Shown: piece by piece, positions 1-9,743 of the stretch | Layout of the letters: each line of letters opens with the position of its first letter | Numbering within the stretch: position 1 is the stretch's first letter | NCBI GenBank assembly: GCA_030078075.1 | Contig: CP119637.1 | Location: forward strand, 434,001-498,000 | Length of the DNA stretch: 64,000 nt | Reading direction: 5' to 3' | Source: Crithidia sp. LVH-60A | Lineage: Eukaryota; Euglenozoa; Kinetoplastea; Trypanosomatida; Trypanosomatidae | The notes under the pieces: generated by a model | The model's input: the letters and a program-made list of their open reading frames with translations, nothing else | What the model was told of the DNA's origin: nothing | Database searches by the model: none | Made by a program: the position numbers and the translations under genes

Positions 1-2
1 AC

Positions 3-275
3 CTGACTATCCACCTCGACCTCGACGTGCTGTCGGAGCAGTACTTCCGCATGCTCTACTTCTGCGACCCAAACGCACCGACCGGGGCCTATGATGGCAT
101 CCCGCGCGGGAAGCTGCGCTTCGCTCATGTCGCGGCGCTCGTCAAGGCGGTGGCGGCGCGGACGGCGGTGGTGGGCTTCGGCATCACAGAGCTGCTGCCG
201 TGGGACGCCTACAACCTCAGGGAGTTCTTGAAGGATCTGCCGCTGGTTAACCCCGGCTTCAACGCGAAGCTGTAG
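3..275 (+). CDS. Ureohydrolase-family protein (arginase/agmatinase/formiminoglutamase-like), 3' end only
   Basis: This is the last 90 codons of a gene that begins left of the window. The frame opens with LTIHLDLDVL, which resembles the metal-binding DxD strand of ureohydrolases (Mn2+ enzymes that hydrolyse arginine, agmatine, formiminoglutamate or similar guanidino/formimino compounds). A Gly/Pro-rich loop (IPRGKLRF) and a helix-strand segment ending GFGITELLP follow, as in the family's C-terminal part. The last three residues are AKL, a type-1 peroxisomal signal, so the product is probably imported into glycosomes. The substrate cannot be decided from this fragment. The stop is TAG at 273-275. 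Family assignment is moderately sure; the targeting signal is directly visible. Confidence 0.6.
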   Translation: MTIHLDLDVLSEQYFRMLYFCDPNAPTGAYDGIPRGKLRFAHVAALVKAVAARTAVVGFGITELLPWDAYNLREFLKDLPLVNPGFNAKL

Positions 276-1365
276 GGATCGAGGTTCGATATACATCCGA
301 TCTACACGTTGCATCAGTGGATAGATAGAGAGAGAGAAGGTCAGTAAAGTGTGATAAGTGAGCAAAGCGTGTGTTTTGCTACCGTTAATCCCCTCCCACT
401 GCATTGACCGCGCCGAGGACTGCGTGCGCACATCACCTCGTCTTCGTGCTCTCCTCTGTTATTATTATTATTTTATTATGTGGGGGGCCGCACAGGGTTT
501 ACCGCCGGCGTCAACACTAGCAGGTGTCCCGTATAAATCAAAACTTACTTTTTTTTTCACATTTCTTCTCTTCGTTACGCAAAGACACACACACATTTAT
601 ATGTCTTCAAAAGTTTAAATCTTTTTGGCCCCGGTGATGTTGTGCATCGCCACAGCGCCAAATAGCCTCTCTTCCTTGCTAGTGTTCCATGGTGTGTAGT
701 GTACGACCTGTTCTATCTCCCACTCTTTTGAACTTGCAGTGACGAAGCACTCCAAAGACTATTGGATTTGTGTGCAATCACGACGCCTTGCAAGGCACGT
801 GAAGAGAGAAAAGGTGGGAAGGACGAGGCCGCGAGTGATGCAGGAATTTCTCCCATTTGACTTGTTGTTGTCATGTGACTGCATGAAGGGGAAGGGAAAA
901 AAAACAATTTCATCAGCACTTAAGCTCTGTATTTCTCCTACTGGCAAAAAAGTAGAAGGAACGCTAAACGACACCGCAGCTGCACCTGGGTCTTGTAATT
1001 AGTGCATGCTTCCCTGTTCTTTTTATTGGCTTCAACTGCTGGCTCTTTCTCCATCCTTTGTTTTCTTCTCCGAATTTGCACGCTGTGTCTACGCACCTGT
1101 ATTGTGAAGCGCACCAAATTATACAACAGTGCAAGAACCAGTACTTGCCTCGTTCGCTCTCCAAGAACAACATCCTCAATATAGATCGCACACCGTTATT
1201 ATTATTTTTTGCTAGAAGGAGAACGTGTGATGCGAATGTTGGTCGCACATTCTCACCGCTTGCTGTGCTCATAAAACACTACTTCAACTTGCACGCAAAA
1301 GGAGGTGCTAAGACATATAATTTACCCACTTTTACGGCGGTAGCGCACGAATACACTACCACGCT
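276..1365. other. Intergenic spacer (3' UTR of ureohydrolase / 5' region of RasGEF gene)
   Basis: About 1.1 kb without a credible gene. Short open frames on both strands have biased low-complexity composition and no recognisable motif. There are T runs near 547-557 and A runs near 897-905. No RNA gene was recognised. Confidence 0.6.
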
Positions 1366-4300
1366 ATGTACGGGCGAGAGAACCCAGTGACGCGGCCATC
1401 GGTGTTTCGCACGCAGGATGCCCACGGCAGCGCTGCCAGCGGCGACTACTCCGCCTCGCCCGCCTTCAGCACACCCTACGCCCAACACGCCGCTCTGCAC
1501 TCGCACGCAGCGGTGGCAGGAGATGTCGCTGCTGAGTTTCAAGTCCGCACCCCGACCGCCGCTGGCACTGGCTACGGGAGTGCCGGAGAGCGACAGCCGC
1601 GTCCGCTTAATGGCTTTGGTGCGGACGATGCGCTCGGCGCAGCCGCCACCGCGGCCTCTCTCAACCCACGAGAGCTGCCTCGCCAGTCATCTGTTCGCAC
1701 CTTCTCGCAGCTCAGCGCTGTTCCTATCACCTCTCCAACCGCGGCCTTCTTCCCCGCGGAGTCTCCCCTGCCGGCGTGGGGGGACTACAACCGCAGCGCA
1801 CCAATGAGCCCAGCAGAAGGGCTGGGCAACGGCTTATTCGGGGCTGAGATGCTCGTGCAACGTCCGCTTGGTCCCGACTCGATTCGGGAAGGCATCTACG
1901 CCTACCTGGAGGCGACGGACCGCCATGACGTGGTGATGGCGATGTTGGCAGATGAGCGACGCCACACGCAGCGCAGCAACGCCGCTGCAGCCCATACGAG
2001 CACGGCTGCTGGCTTGTCGTTCTCCTTCTCTCCGTCCTTAAGCGCACAAGCACCACCACCACCACCACCACCGCTGCCACGCAGCCCAGAGGGAGATGCT
2101 TTTGTCGCCCCGACTGCTGCCTCTGGTGGTGGTGGTGAGACGACGTCGTTGCACACGTCCCAGTCGCAGGTTTACAGCGGCATCACGTCGCTCTCGGGCC
2201 CCTCAACGAGTCCGAGTCACCTCCTCACCCCTCCTCGAGAGGCGACGTCGGTAGGTGGTGGTGGTGTTGCGGGTGTTGCGGGTGGGACGCCGGGGCTCGG
2301 TGGGTTGGAGGGCCGTCGCAGCCGTCAGCGCCGCTCGCACGAGCTTCTTCGAAAAGGGCTGCTGGACCGACGAGCAACAGAGCGCAGCCTTGGTGAGGAT
2401 GCTGCGGACAGCTACGGAAGAGCGTCGCCGCAGCCCTCGCCGGGTCGCGAAGACGCTGATCTGAGCCCTCGCCCCGCCTTCCCGGCAGCTTCTCCGCTGG
2501 ACGGCACAGGGCGTGCTGCGAGTGCGACTGCTGGGGCACACGCCGGTAAAGCTGTGCCGCCTACGCAACGCCAGCAGCAGCAGCAGCAGCTGCCGAAGGT
2601 GCTGCCCGCTCTCTGCGGCCTCGAGGAGGCGGTGCGACCCGACTTGGTGCTCCTCTTCGCTGACCTCGAGCGGAAGATACGAGAGCAGTACCGCCAGCTC
2701 AGCATCCCGCCCCCTTCACACGAGGTCCTCCAGTACATCCTCACGCAGGCCTATGAGCCGATGTGGTCGGTCGGCGAGGATGCAAATGCCTACCATCTTT
2801 TCGAGCCCGCCAATCCAGTGACAGGGATGGTGCTCTACGGCACACTGAACCAGATGGTGGAGCAGCTCACACAGGTGTGTGTGATGCCGCTCTCCACGCC
2901 GCGCGATATAGTGCTGAAGAGCGAGCGCGCCTTCTCGCAAGCCTTTCTCCGCCGACACCGCCTGCTGATGCCCTCGCATGTGCTGCTGGCGAAGCTGATG
3001 GAGCGCTACCTCGTCCCGCTGTCACTGCACCTCGGGTTTGAGCGCTTCAAGGCACACGGCATCACCGTTCACGCGCCGGGGATGGGTGCCTCGCTGCCAC
3101 CACGGCGGTCGCAGAGCGAGACGGTGCTGCATGGTCGGCGACACCCTGGTGCGAATGCTGCTGCTGCTGGAAACACCACTGGGGCAACGGCCTCGGCCTC
3201 TGTGAGTGGCCAATCCAACGGCGCTGGAAGTGGCGAGTCCGGCGTGTGGGGCTCACGGTCAGCACGTCCGTCTCCCCATGCAGGGACCGGCAACAACAGC
3301 AGCAGCAACGCAAACGCGGCGCTGCGGCCCAGCACCAATGCTGTGGTGGAGGAGTACGTTCGAGCTACAGCTGCCGCGACCTCGCCAGATGCTGCGGTGA
3401 TTGCAATGGTGCGCTCTGGTCTCTTCCCAGCGCTAACGAACGACTCGATCGCAGCGTTGACCAACGCGGCGATGGGAACGGCGCCGATGTCAAACTTGAC
3501 AAGCTACCCGGCATCCACCACGCTGCCGCATCGAAATGCACTGAGCAGCTTTCCAAACGTGGCCGCCGCCGCTGCTGCTGCTGCTGGTGTCACTGCAGGT
3601 GGGGCCCACGGCTTCGGCAGTCTTTTTAACGGTGCTGCCAGTCGGCCCGCTGTCGAGCTTGTCACCACCTACTCCCCCAGCGCCGCCCTCTGGCTCACTG
3701 TCTGTGAGAAGGTGCAGCTGAAGGTGCTCTCCGTGCTGCTCTACTGGCTGCAGCACCACCCCCACCACTTTGACGGCGAAATGCTGCGCAGTGTCTTGCA
3801 CTTTGTGGAATGCTGCTGCTACGGCACGTGTGAGTGGGCGGATGCTCCGTCCCGGCAGCCGCAGATCGCGGAGTTCATCCGGCAGGCCTGCCACGCTGCC
3901 TTGCCTCTCACACCATCGGTGCGACGCCAGAGTGGCGGTGGTGGGGCTGCTCCTCCGCCTCCTCCACCACTTGCTGGGGCCTTTACCTCCCCTCACGTAA
4001 TGAGTACTGCGGCGCAGTTCGCTGCCTTTCCCCCCATCTCACGCGAGTGGCGCGAGGGCGTGCTGAGTGGAACGTGGGAGCGCCGACGCTACCAGCTGCT
4101 CTCCGAGGCGGTGCCGCCGTCTCTGCGACAGTCGGTCAAGGCGGAGCTGCTGCCCTGGACGTGGATCACGCCGATGGGCTCGCTGACGCCGCGCGAGTAC
4201 CTGCCCTGCTTCGCCTTTCGCGCGCTGCCCTCGGCCGACATCATGTCCTACGCCGGAGAGGATCGTCATGCGCAGTTCGCGCAGCGCGGGCCGAGTCGCA

Positions 4301-5937
4301 GCGGCACTGTGAGTGGTGGTGGTGCTGGTGGCGGCGGCACAGCAGCCGGAGCAGGAGGAGCAGCACCGAGCGACACGCGAGGAGGAGGAGGTGGCGGTGG
4401 TGGGCCGGATGTCTCCACTCTTCATGCAGCCGCCCAAGAGGCGTTGCGTCTGTTTGGCAGCTGCACCTTTGAAACCTACGTGCGTGGCTTGACGGCGGCC
4501 CACTACCGCATGTTCACTGCCTTTCCCTCGCAGGACATCTTCATCGCGGCGCAGCACACCAGCTCCTCCTACCTCTCCTCCCCCGTCTTCCAGTCCTCCT
4601 TCCTTGGCCGCTTTCTCAACTCGTCAGCCTTCCTGACGTCGTGGGGCGTGTCGCTGCTTCTTCACGCCGCCTACCTCGATGGCGAGCGGGCGGCCGCGGT
4701 GGTGGCGGTGACGAACATGTCGATTCTGAACTCCTTTGTTGGGGACGGCACGGACTACCGCGCGCTGGTGGCCAGCGAGGGCGGAGGCGTTGGCGGGGAC
4801 GGCGACGTGGCAGCAGCTGCGCGGCACTCGCGAGCCTCCTCCGTTTCTGCGGGGAACTCGTCCTTGTCCACCGGGTCGGCGGCCACCGCTTCCGTTGGAG
4901 CGAGCTCACAGAACGGCGGTGGGGCAGGTGGCAGCGCACACGAGGGGGCCGATGCGGGCGGCGCGGCGTCGACGGTTGCGGCAGCAGCAGCAGCAGCGGC
5001 GGCGGCTCGTCTCGGCGGCTTCGTGCACAATCCCGCGCGCCACTTTCTCCACGTCCTCGACCGCCTTGTCGACCTCGTCGTCGGCTTCCTGCGGGTGAAC
5101 AACCTCCACGCCTCCTACAGCATCTTCCGCGCCTTCACGCACCCCTTTGTGAAGAAGCTGCGCCAACACCGCCGCGTCGTCACCCATGTGCACGCGCAGA
5201 CGGCGCATCGTATTCGGAAATTAGAAGGTTTCTTCCTCTCCATTCCACCCTCAGCGGCGAGCGGTGCATCGGGTAGGAGCGGCAGCGGAGGGGGTGCGGG
5301 AGCGGGCAAGCATGTCTCCGGCTCGGCTGCCGCCGCGGCAGGTGTCGGCGACCCCGCCGTCGACGACGAGCTCGACACGGCAGCGGAGGGCACCACAGCA
5401 GACGCGGCTGCAGCGGCGACACCGAGTGGCAGCCCCTCCGCCGCACCGGCTCCCCGCAAGGCGCACCACTCCTTTTTTGAGTACTTGAACACCGTGCCCG
5501 ATAGCGTGGAGTACCCAACGGTGCCGGTGGTGCAGTACTACCTACGCGAGCTGCAGATGATGTTTGCGCTCGAGCCGACCTTCTTCACGGTGCCGAGTCA
5601 TCAGATGCAGAGCCGCTTTGTGTCGGAGGAGGTGCGGTTAACCGGCGTCTTCACGGTGCCGCGTGCCGGCTTGGAGGAGGAGCAGACACCGACCGCGGCG
5701 TCACCCATCGCGGTGGTGAACTGGCGCAAGATGCACCTCGTCGACGACTGGATTCAGCGGGTGAACAGCAATCAGATGTCGTGCCTGCACTACATCTCGT
5801 CGCGATCGACGGTGGTGCGCAACATCATGCCAGACCTCGACTTCGAGAAGGCCTTTGACGCGCAGCTGAGTCGCGTGGTGGTCACGAACACGTCGCTGCT
5901 GCAGGACATGGCAAATCAGTTGTACAGTGCCTTGTGA
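1366..5937 (+). CDS. Large RasGEF-N (REM) + RasGEF (CDC25) domain protein, Ras-type guanine nucleotide exchange factor
   Basis: A 1523-residue protein in which two conserved modules sit in Ala/Gly/Ser/Pro-rich low-complexity sequence. Residues ~487-560 carry the RasGEF-N hallmark (GTLNQMVEQLT, then FLRRHRLLMPSHVLLAKLMERY). The module resumes after an insert at ~775-805 (VQLKVLSVLLYWLQHHPHHF), matching the REM pattern of a leading Gly-Thr-Leu and a later Leu-rich 'W..H...F' helix. Residues ~1025-1470 resemble the CDC25 catalytic region: a start like 'GLTAAHYRMFTAFPSQDIF', the helix HVLDRLVDLVVGFLRVNNLH, the segment ASYSIFRAF, and a closing VNWRKMHLVDDWIQRVN. It is interrupted by inserts at ~1140-1210 and ~1300-1360. 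Such proteins load GTP onto Ras-family GTPases, usually at membranes. A LisH-like stretch (SIREGIYAYLEATDRHDVV) lies near residue 170. The GTPase partner is unknown. Domain calls are by eye; the inserts make the catalytic domain divergent. Confidence 0.7.
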   Translation: MYGRENPVTRPSVFRTQDAHGSAASGDYSASPAFSTPYAQHAALHSHAAVAGDVAAEFQVRTPTAAGTGYGSAGERQPRPLNGFGADDALGAAATAASLNPRELPRQSSVRTFSQLSAVPITSPTAAFFPAESPLPAWGDYNRSAPMSPAEGLGNGLFGAEMLVQRPLGPDSIREGIYAYLEATDRHDVVMAMLADERRHTQRSNAAAAHTSTAAGLSFSFSPSLSAQAPPPPPPPLPRSPEGDAFVAPTAASGGGGETTSLHTSQSQVYSGITSLSGPSTSPSHLLTPPREATSVGGGGVAGVAGGTPGLGGLEGRRSRQRRSHELLRKGLLDRRATERSLGEDAADSYGRASPQPSPGREDADLSPRPAFPAASPLDGTGRAASATAGAHAGKAVPPTQRQQQQQQLPKVLPALCGLEEAVRPDLVLLFADLERKIREQYRQLSIPPPSHEVLQYILTQAYEPMWSVGEDANAYHLFEPANPVTGMVLYGTLNQMVEQLTQVCVMPLSTPRDIVLKSERAFSQAFLRRHRLLMPSHVLLAKLMERYLVPLSLHLGFERFKAHGITVHAPGMGASLPPRRSQSETVLHGRRHPGANAAAAGNTTGATASASVSGQSNGAGSGESGVWGSRSARPSPHAGTGNNSSSNANAALRPSTNAVVEEYVRATAAATSPDAAVIAMVRSGLFPALTNDSIAALTNAAMGTAPMSNLTSYPASTTLPHRNALSSFPNVAAAAAAAAGVTAGGAHGFGSLFNGAASRPAVELVTTYSPSAALWLTVCEKVQLKVLSVLLYWLQHHPHHFDGEMLRSVLHFVECCCYGTCEWADAPSRQPQIAEFIRQACHAALPLTPSVRRQSGGGGAAPPPPPPLAGAFTSPHVMSTAAQFAAFPPISREWREGVLSGTWERRRYQLLSEAVPPSLRQSVKAELLPWTWITPMGSLTPREYLPCFAFRALPSADIMSYAGEDRHAQFAQRGPSRSGTVSGGGAGGGGTAAGAGGAAPSDTRGGGGGGGGPDVSTLHAAAQEALRLFGSCTFETYVRGLTAAHYRMFTAFPSQDIFIAAQHTSSSYLSSPVFQSSFLGRFLNSSAFLTSWGVSLLLHAAYLDGERAAAVVAVTNMSILNSFVGDGTDYRALVASEGGGVGGDGDVAAAARHSRASSVSAGNSSLSTGSAATASVGASSQNGGGAGGSAHEGADAGGAASTVAAAAAAAAAARLGGFVHNPARHFLHVLDRLVDLVVGFLRVNNLHASYSIFRAFTHPFVKKLRQHRRVVTHVHAQTAHRIRKLEGFFLSIPPSAASGASGRSGSGGGAGAGKHVSGSAAAAAGVGDPAVDDELDTAAEGTTADAAAAATPSGSPSAAPAPRKAHHSFFEYLNTVPDSVEYPTVPVVQYYLRELQMMFALEPTFFTVPSHQMQSRFVSEEVRLTGVFTVPRAGLEEEQTPTAASPIAVVNWRKMHLVDDWIQRVNSNQMSCLHYISSRSTVVRNIMPDLDFEKAFDAQLSRVVVTNTSLLQDMANQLYSAL
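2572..2590 (+). repeat. CAG trinucleotide run
   Basis: A (CAG)n run inside the RasGEF gene encodes polyglutamine just before the REM region. A similar GCA/GCG run near 4979-5007 encodes polyalanine in the same gene. Confidence 0.9.
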
Positions 5938-7687
5938 CACGGGCTCTATTTCACCTCGCTGGATGCTGCGGCTGCGCCGATGTGAAGGAATCTGTTTCTG
6001 TTGTCTTCTCTCTACTCTCTTACCGGAGAGAAGAAATGCAAGACTGCTGGTAAGTGCAGGTCGGTCTCCTGCATCTGTGTCGGTCAAGTGCCTTCTTGCA
6101 AATGAAAACAGTAGGGCGAAAGTAGGGGAAAAGAGGAAAAACCCATCGGCGTGTCGCATAAATTCAGCGGCAAAAAAAATAATAAAAACAATTGAAGATG
6201 ATATGCACGCGCGCCGTTTGTTGAGCGCCGCGTGTTGGGCGAATGCTCGCGTGTGGTGCCCTCGTGAGCTGAAATTCGGCGGCGTACGCAGAGGTTAATT
6301 CGTGGATGCTTCGAGTCGCACTCTTCTTCCGTTGCAACTCGCAATGGCAGGATGTGAAGCGCTCTCTCCTTGTGGTACCAATTTTCTTGTTACCGCCATC
6401 TAAACTCCTTTTCTGCATCTTTCCCTGCTTTTTCACCTACGCACATTGGATGTGACGTCCAAGACAACCGAAATGCTGATATGTGTTTCACTATACCCTC
6501 CTAGCCGAGTATTGCACCGCGGCGCGCGCATTGCCGCCTTACCTGAAATTACAGAACAGCAAAATCCGCAGGATGTGTTAGGCTCATATTCTACTCAGAA
6601 GAGGTGTTTGGCGTCATTGACATAAATTTTATTTAGCACCGCTTATGTCTGCCAGAGTTCTCTCTTATCCGGCTAGGCGAGAAAAAAAAATGTCGGCACG
6701 GTTGTGATCGACGCTGTTGCGCACGCCAATAGTAATGATAAAAATAAACGGGTCTATCGGTTTTAAAGGACTGTGGCGACAAGAGTGTTGTTCATCATTG
6801 TGGCAACACGAGCAGTGGTTGCGATGTCTACTATCATTCACGGCATCGCATTTGTTTTGCCTCAGCACGCCTGCAAGCAATGCTCAAGGAGAGTGCGCAG
6901 GCAGATTAACGTGTTCATTCTATGCTTGAAGAACGCGATTTAGTTCTGCATTAAAGGTGGTGCAGCTATAGCCTCATAATGACTTCCGCTTGCTACTTTG
7001 TAGCTTAAACGTGCCTTTGCGTGACGCTTGCCTCTGTGTACAACAGCACGGGTAATTCACGTGTGGCATCGACAAAAAAAAAGGAAATAAGGGAGGCATG
7101 GAATAAGTGCACGAAATGGGTTAGATCTGTTCTGAGATCCTCTGACATATGTTTTTTATTATCTAGTAAAAAGGAGAGAAGGAGTGTTGAAGTTGGAAAA
7201 CAGGACATGAACGGCAAGAGAGCTATTCGTAATACTGAACTGTCTCGCTGTGGAATCGCGCAACATCAAAATGCCAAAAAAAAAGTAGTCGAACACGCTT
7301 CAGCGATCCACTTTGCGACGCCTGTTACTTTCGCTTTGTAGCTATATTTCCCTCATGCATCTTCTTCTTTATTCACGGAAAAAAAAAACCCACTTCTCTT
7401 ATCCGCTCACACACACATTCACACACGTTAGCAAAATTTGCAGCTGTAGTTGTGACCGTCTTGTTCTCGTTGTCGCTGCCAGTGGTCCGTGTATTCGCAC
7501 GCGCTGAACATCAAAGCTCTCCCTCTCTCTTCTGTATCGACCATTACCACACACCTTCCATCTCTGTTCCTTAACTTCTTCCAGAAGTCAACAAAGAAGC
7601 AGACCTGCAGAGCACAGCAGCGTTACTACCGCCGTAACATCCTTCCTTTTCTTTTTTCGACTTACCTCTACCGTAGTGCTGCGCATC
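5938..7687. other. Intergenic spacer
   Basis: About 1.75 kb between the RasGEF and V-ATPase genes. It contains A/T homopolymers and no open frame with trypanosomatid coding bias. The right end carries the spliced-leader acceptor of the V-ATPase gene. Nothing else was recognised. Confidence 0.6.
7641..7676 (+). promoter_or_regulatory. Predicted spliced-leader acceptor (V-ATPase subunit c gene)
   Basis: A pure pyrimidine tract at 7641-7658 is followed by the first good AG at 7675-7676, leaving an 11-nt 5' UTR before the ATG at 7688. This position argues against an upstream GTG at 7676 being a start. Confidence 0.6.
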
Positions 7688-8281
7688 ATGCCCGTCACCA
7701 AGACGAAGCTCTTCAGCGCCGCGTGCCTGGTGGCCGTGGCTGGCGCCGCCGTGGTGCACAGCGTGGAGGACAAGGAAACGTGCCTCGCCGTCATGTACCC
7801 GCAGTCGGCCGGTTTCTTCGGCGCCATGGGAGCCACCGTGGCGCTCGTCTTCGCCAACCTCGGCTCCGCCTACGGTGCTGCCAAGTCGGGTGTCGGTGTT
7901 GCCTACCTCGGCCTCACCGCGCCGGAGAAGATCATGCGTGGTATTGTGCCCGTTGTCATGGCCGGTATTCTCGGTATCTACGGGCTCATTATCGCCGTGA
8001 TCATCAACAACAACATCCACACCGACGACAACTCTTACTCCGCCTACGCCGGCCACCTGCACCTTGGGGCTGGGCTCGCGGCTGGGCTCGCGGCCCTTGG
8101 CGCTGGTCTGTCCATCGGCGTCGTGGGTGACACGGCTGCGCGGGCGTACGGAAAGCAGGATCAGATCTTCGTGGCGATGGTGCTGATGCTCATCTTTTCG
8201 GAGGCGCTGGGTCTGTACGGACTTATTATCGCGCTGCTGATGAACAACCAGGCCAACCGCTACACGAGCCTGTGCGGGTGA
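7688..8281 (+). CDS. V-type H+-ATPase proteolipid subunit c
   Basis: 197 residues. This is the ring-forming proteolipid of the V0 sector, which carries protons across the membranes of acidocalcisomes and other acidic organelles. Two repeated hairpins are clear. TM1 is at about 40-64 (SAGFFGAMGATVALVFANLG), TM2 at about 82-106 (VVMAGILGIYGLIIAVI), TM3 at about 120-150 (GLAAGLAALGAGLSIGVVGD) and TM4 at about 160-187 (LIFSEALGLYGLIIALLMNN). Glu172 in TM4 is the expected proton-carrying carboxylate. TM2 lacks an acidic residue, as in subunit c rather than c''. An additional hydrophobic stretch at residues 8-25 precedes the four standard helices and could be a signal sequence or a fifth helix; yeast-type subunit c is ~160 residues and lacks it. 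The start ATG at 7688 was chosen because a trans-splice acceptor lies 11 nt upstream. Confidence 0.93.
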   Translation: MPVTKTKLFSAACLVAVAGAAVVHSVEDKETCLAVMYPQSAGFFGAMGATVALVFANLGSAYGAAKSGVGVAYLGLTAPEKIMRGIVPVVMAGILGIYGLIIAVIINNNIHTDDNSYSAYAGHLHLGAGLAAGLAALGAGLSIGVVGDTAARAYGKQDQIFVAMVLMLIFSEALGLYGLIIALLMNNQANRYTSLCG

Positions 8282-9743
8282 GCTGCTTTTTTATAGTCAA
8301 TTTCTCTCCTTTTTGTTCTTTATTCTTCTCGGCGTGAAAACACAGAAACGGCGGTTTAAGACGGTTGTCGGATACACCTACGAAGAAGCTCAGCCAGCTA
8401 CTCGTAGTGAATGTGGTCCTTTGCCTTTTCTATTTCTTTTTTTCTGTTCGACATAGCGGGAAATAAGACGAAGAAGGGGAGAGTGGCGCGTCGCTTTACA
8501 GCAGTTTATGACCATCTGATTTATCTCTTATTTTCTTCTTTTGTTTTGTGAACTTTTTTTTGAGACCTTTCTAGCGTTTTATGGTTGCGTTTTTTTTCTG
8601 GTCCTTCTTTTGATCGTTTGCTGGACCCGTCGTCGTGGATGTTGTTATGGCTTGTGATGCAAAAAGAGGCTGTTTGAGAAAGAGGGCGTCGTTTATTTGT
8701 TTCCTCCGTTTAAGGAGCGGACGAGAGGTCTCCTTCGTCTAGTGGCGTTCCTCTCTTCCTTCACTTTGGCTCAACAGCGGGGCTCGGTGCGGGTGCGCTT
8801 CACCGTTCTCACTGCCTCTCTGTTCGTTTTTGTTGTCTATACGCTGATGTCAAGAGTCGCTGCGTGAGTAGCGTTGCGTGATGACCTTCCTTATTGCACG
8901 GGTGGTCGAAGTATTAAAAATAAAAAAGAGAGAAAGATGGCCGACACGACCTGCAGCAAGAAAGGTCGAGAAAACGAAAAGAAGGCGACGACTGCAGTAT
9001 TGGCTCCTATCACGATGCAGTGAAAGACATCGTCTATATCTTTTTTGTTGGTTCTTTCGTCGGCTAAAGTGTTTGTGTGGAAAACCCCTGCACTACGTTT
9101 CCTACCTGAAAAAGGGGGGAAGGTGCGATGCAGGCACGACTTTCCGTCGCACGCGTCGCAGCTCAGCGAAGGCAGACATCACCGCCGACGCGTTGCATCA
9201 TCTTAGCGCGAATGTACGTCCCATCTGCTGTTTAGATAACAGAATTATGGGTGCAAGGGTGCAAGCCTTCTTCTGAAACCGCAAATTTTTAAAGAAAAAA
9301 ACTCTTTCTTCACTTTCCTCTCTTGAAGATGCGCACTGGTGCACTCTCGCTTTGGCCTCCGTTCATCGGCACCACCTTCCTTCATTGTCGTGCACTCACC
9401 GCTTCTCAAGCCAGTGGAAAGGCTCGAACTTTTTTTTCTTCTCCAGCTTAGTTGGCGTCATATACATACGCACAATTCCTCACAAAACCCGAGAAATTTT
9501 ATACGCACATACACCACCTCAACATCGTTTGCCGACCGCGTGCTTTTCACTCTGCTGAATTCCGCCACGCTGCTGCAGTTGTCGATACTACTTTTTTCTT
9601 TTTTTTCTGCTCATGATAGAACTCTTTGCATGACGTCTCGCCAAACAAGGCGACTACAAGACGAGCTGATCAAAGGTCTGCACTCGCTCTACTGTGTTTT
9701 CCTCCCTTTCTTTCTCACTCCCCGTTAGACTTTCATCCTCTCC
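8282..9743. other. Intergenic spacer
   Basis: About 1.46 kb, T-rich in its first half (3' UTR of the V-ATPase gene). A 132-codon open frame at 8881-9276 is Arg/Lys/Cys-rich with no recognisable domain and was not called. The right end is the pyrimidine tract of the next gene. Confidence 0.55.
9697..9728 (+). promoter_or_regulatory. Predicted spliced-leader acceptor (LRR protein gene)
   Basis: A pyrimidine-rich tract at 9697-9724 ends in TTAG, with the AG at 9727-9728. This gives a 15-nt 5' UTR before the ATG at 9744. Confidence 0.6.

Noticed and set aside
8881-9276. 132-codon Arg/Lys/Cys-rich frame
   Set aside because: Contains homopolymer-derived residues, no motif, and no GC3 bias; kept as spacer.
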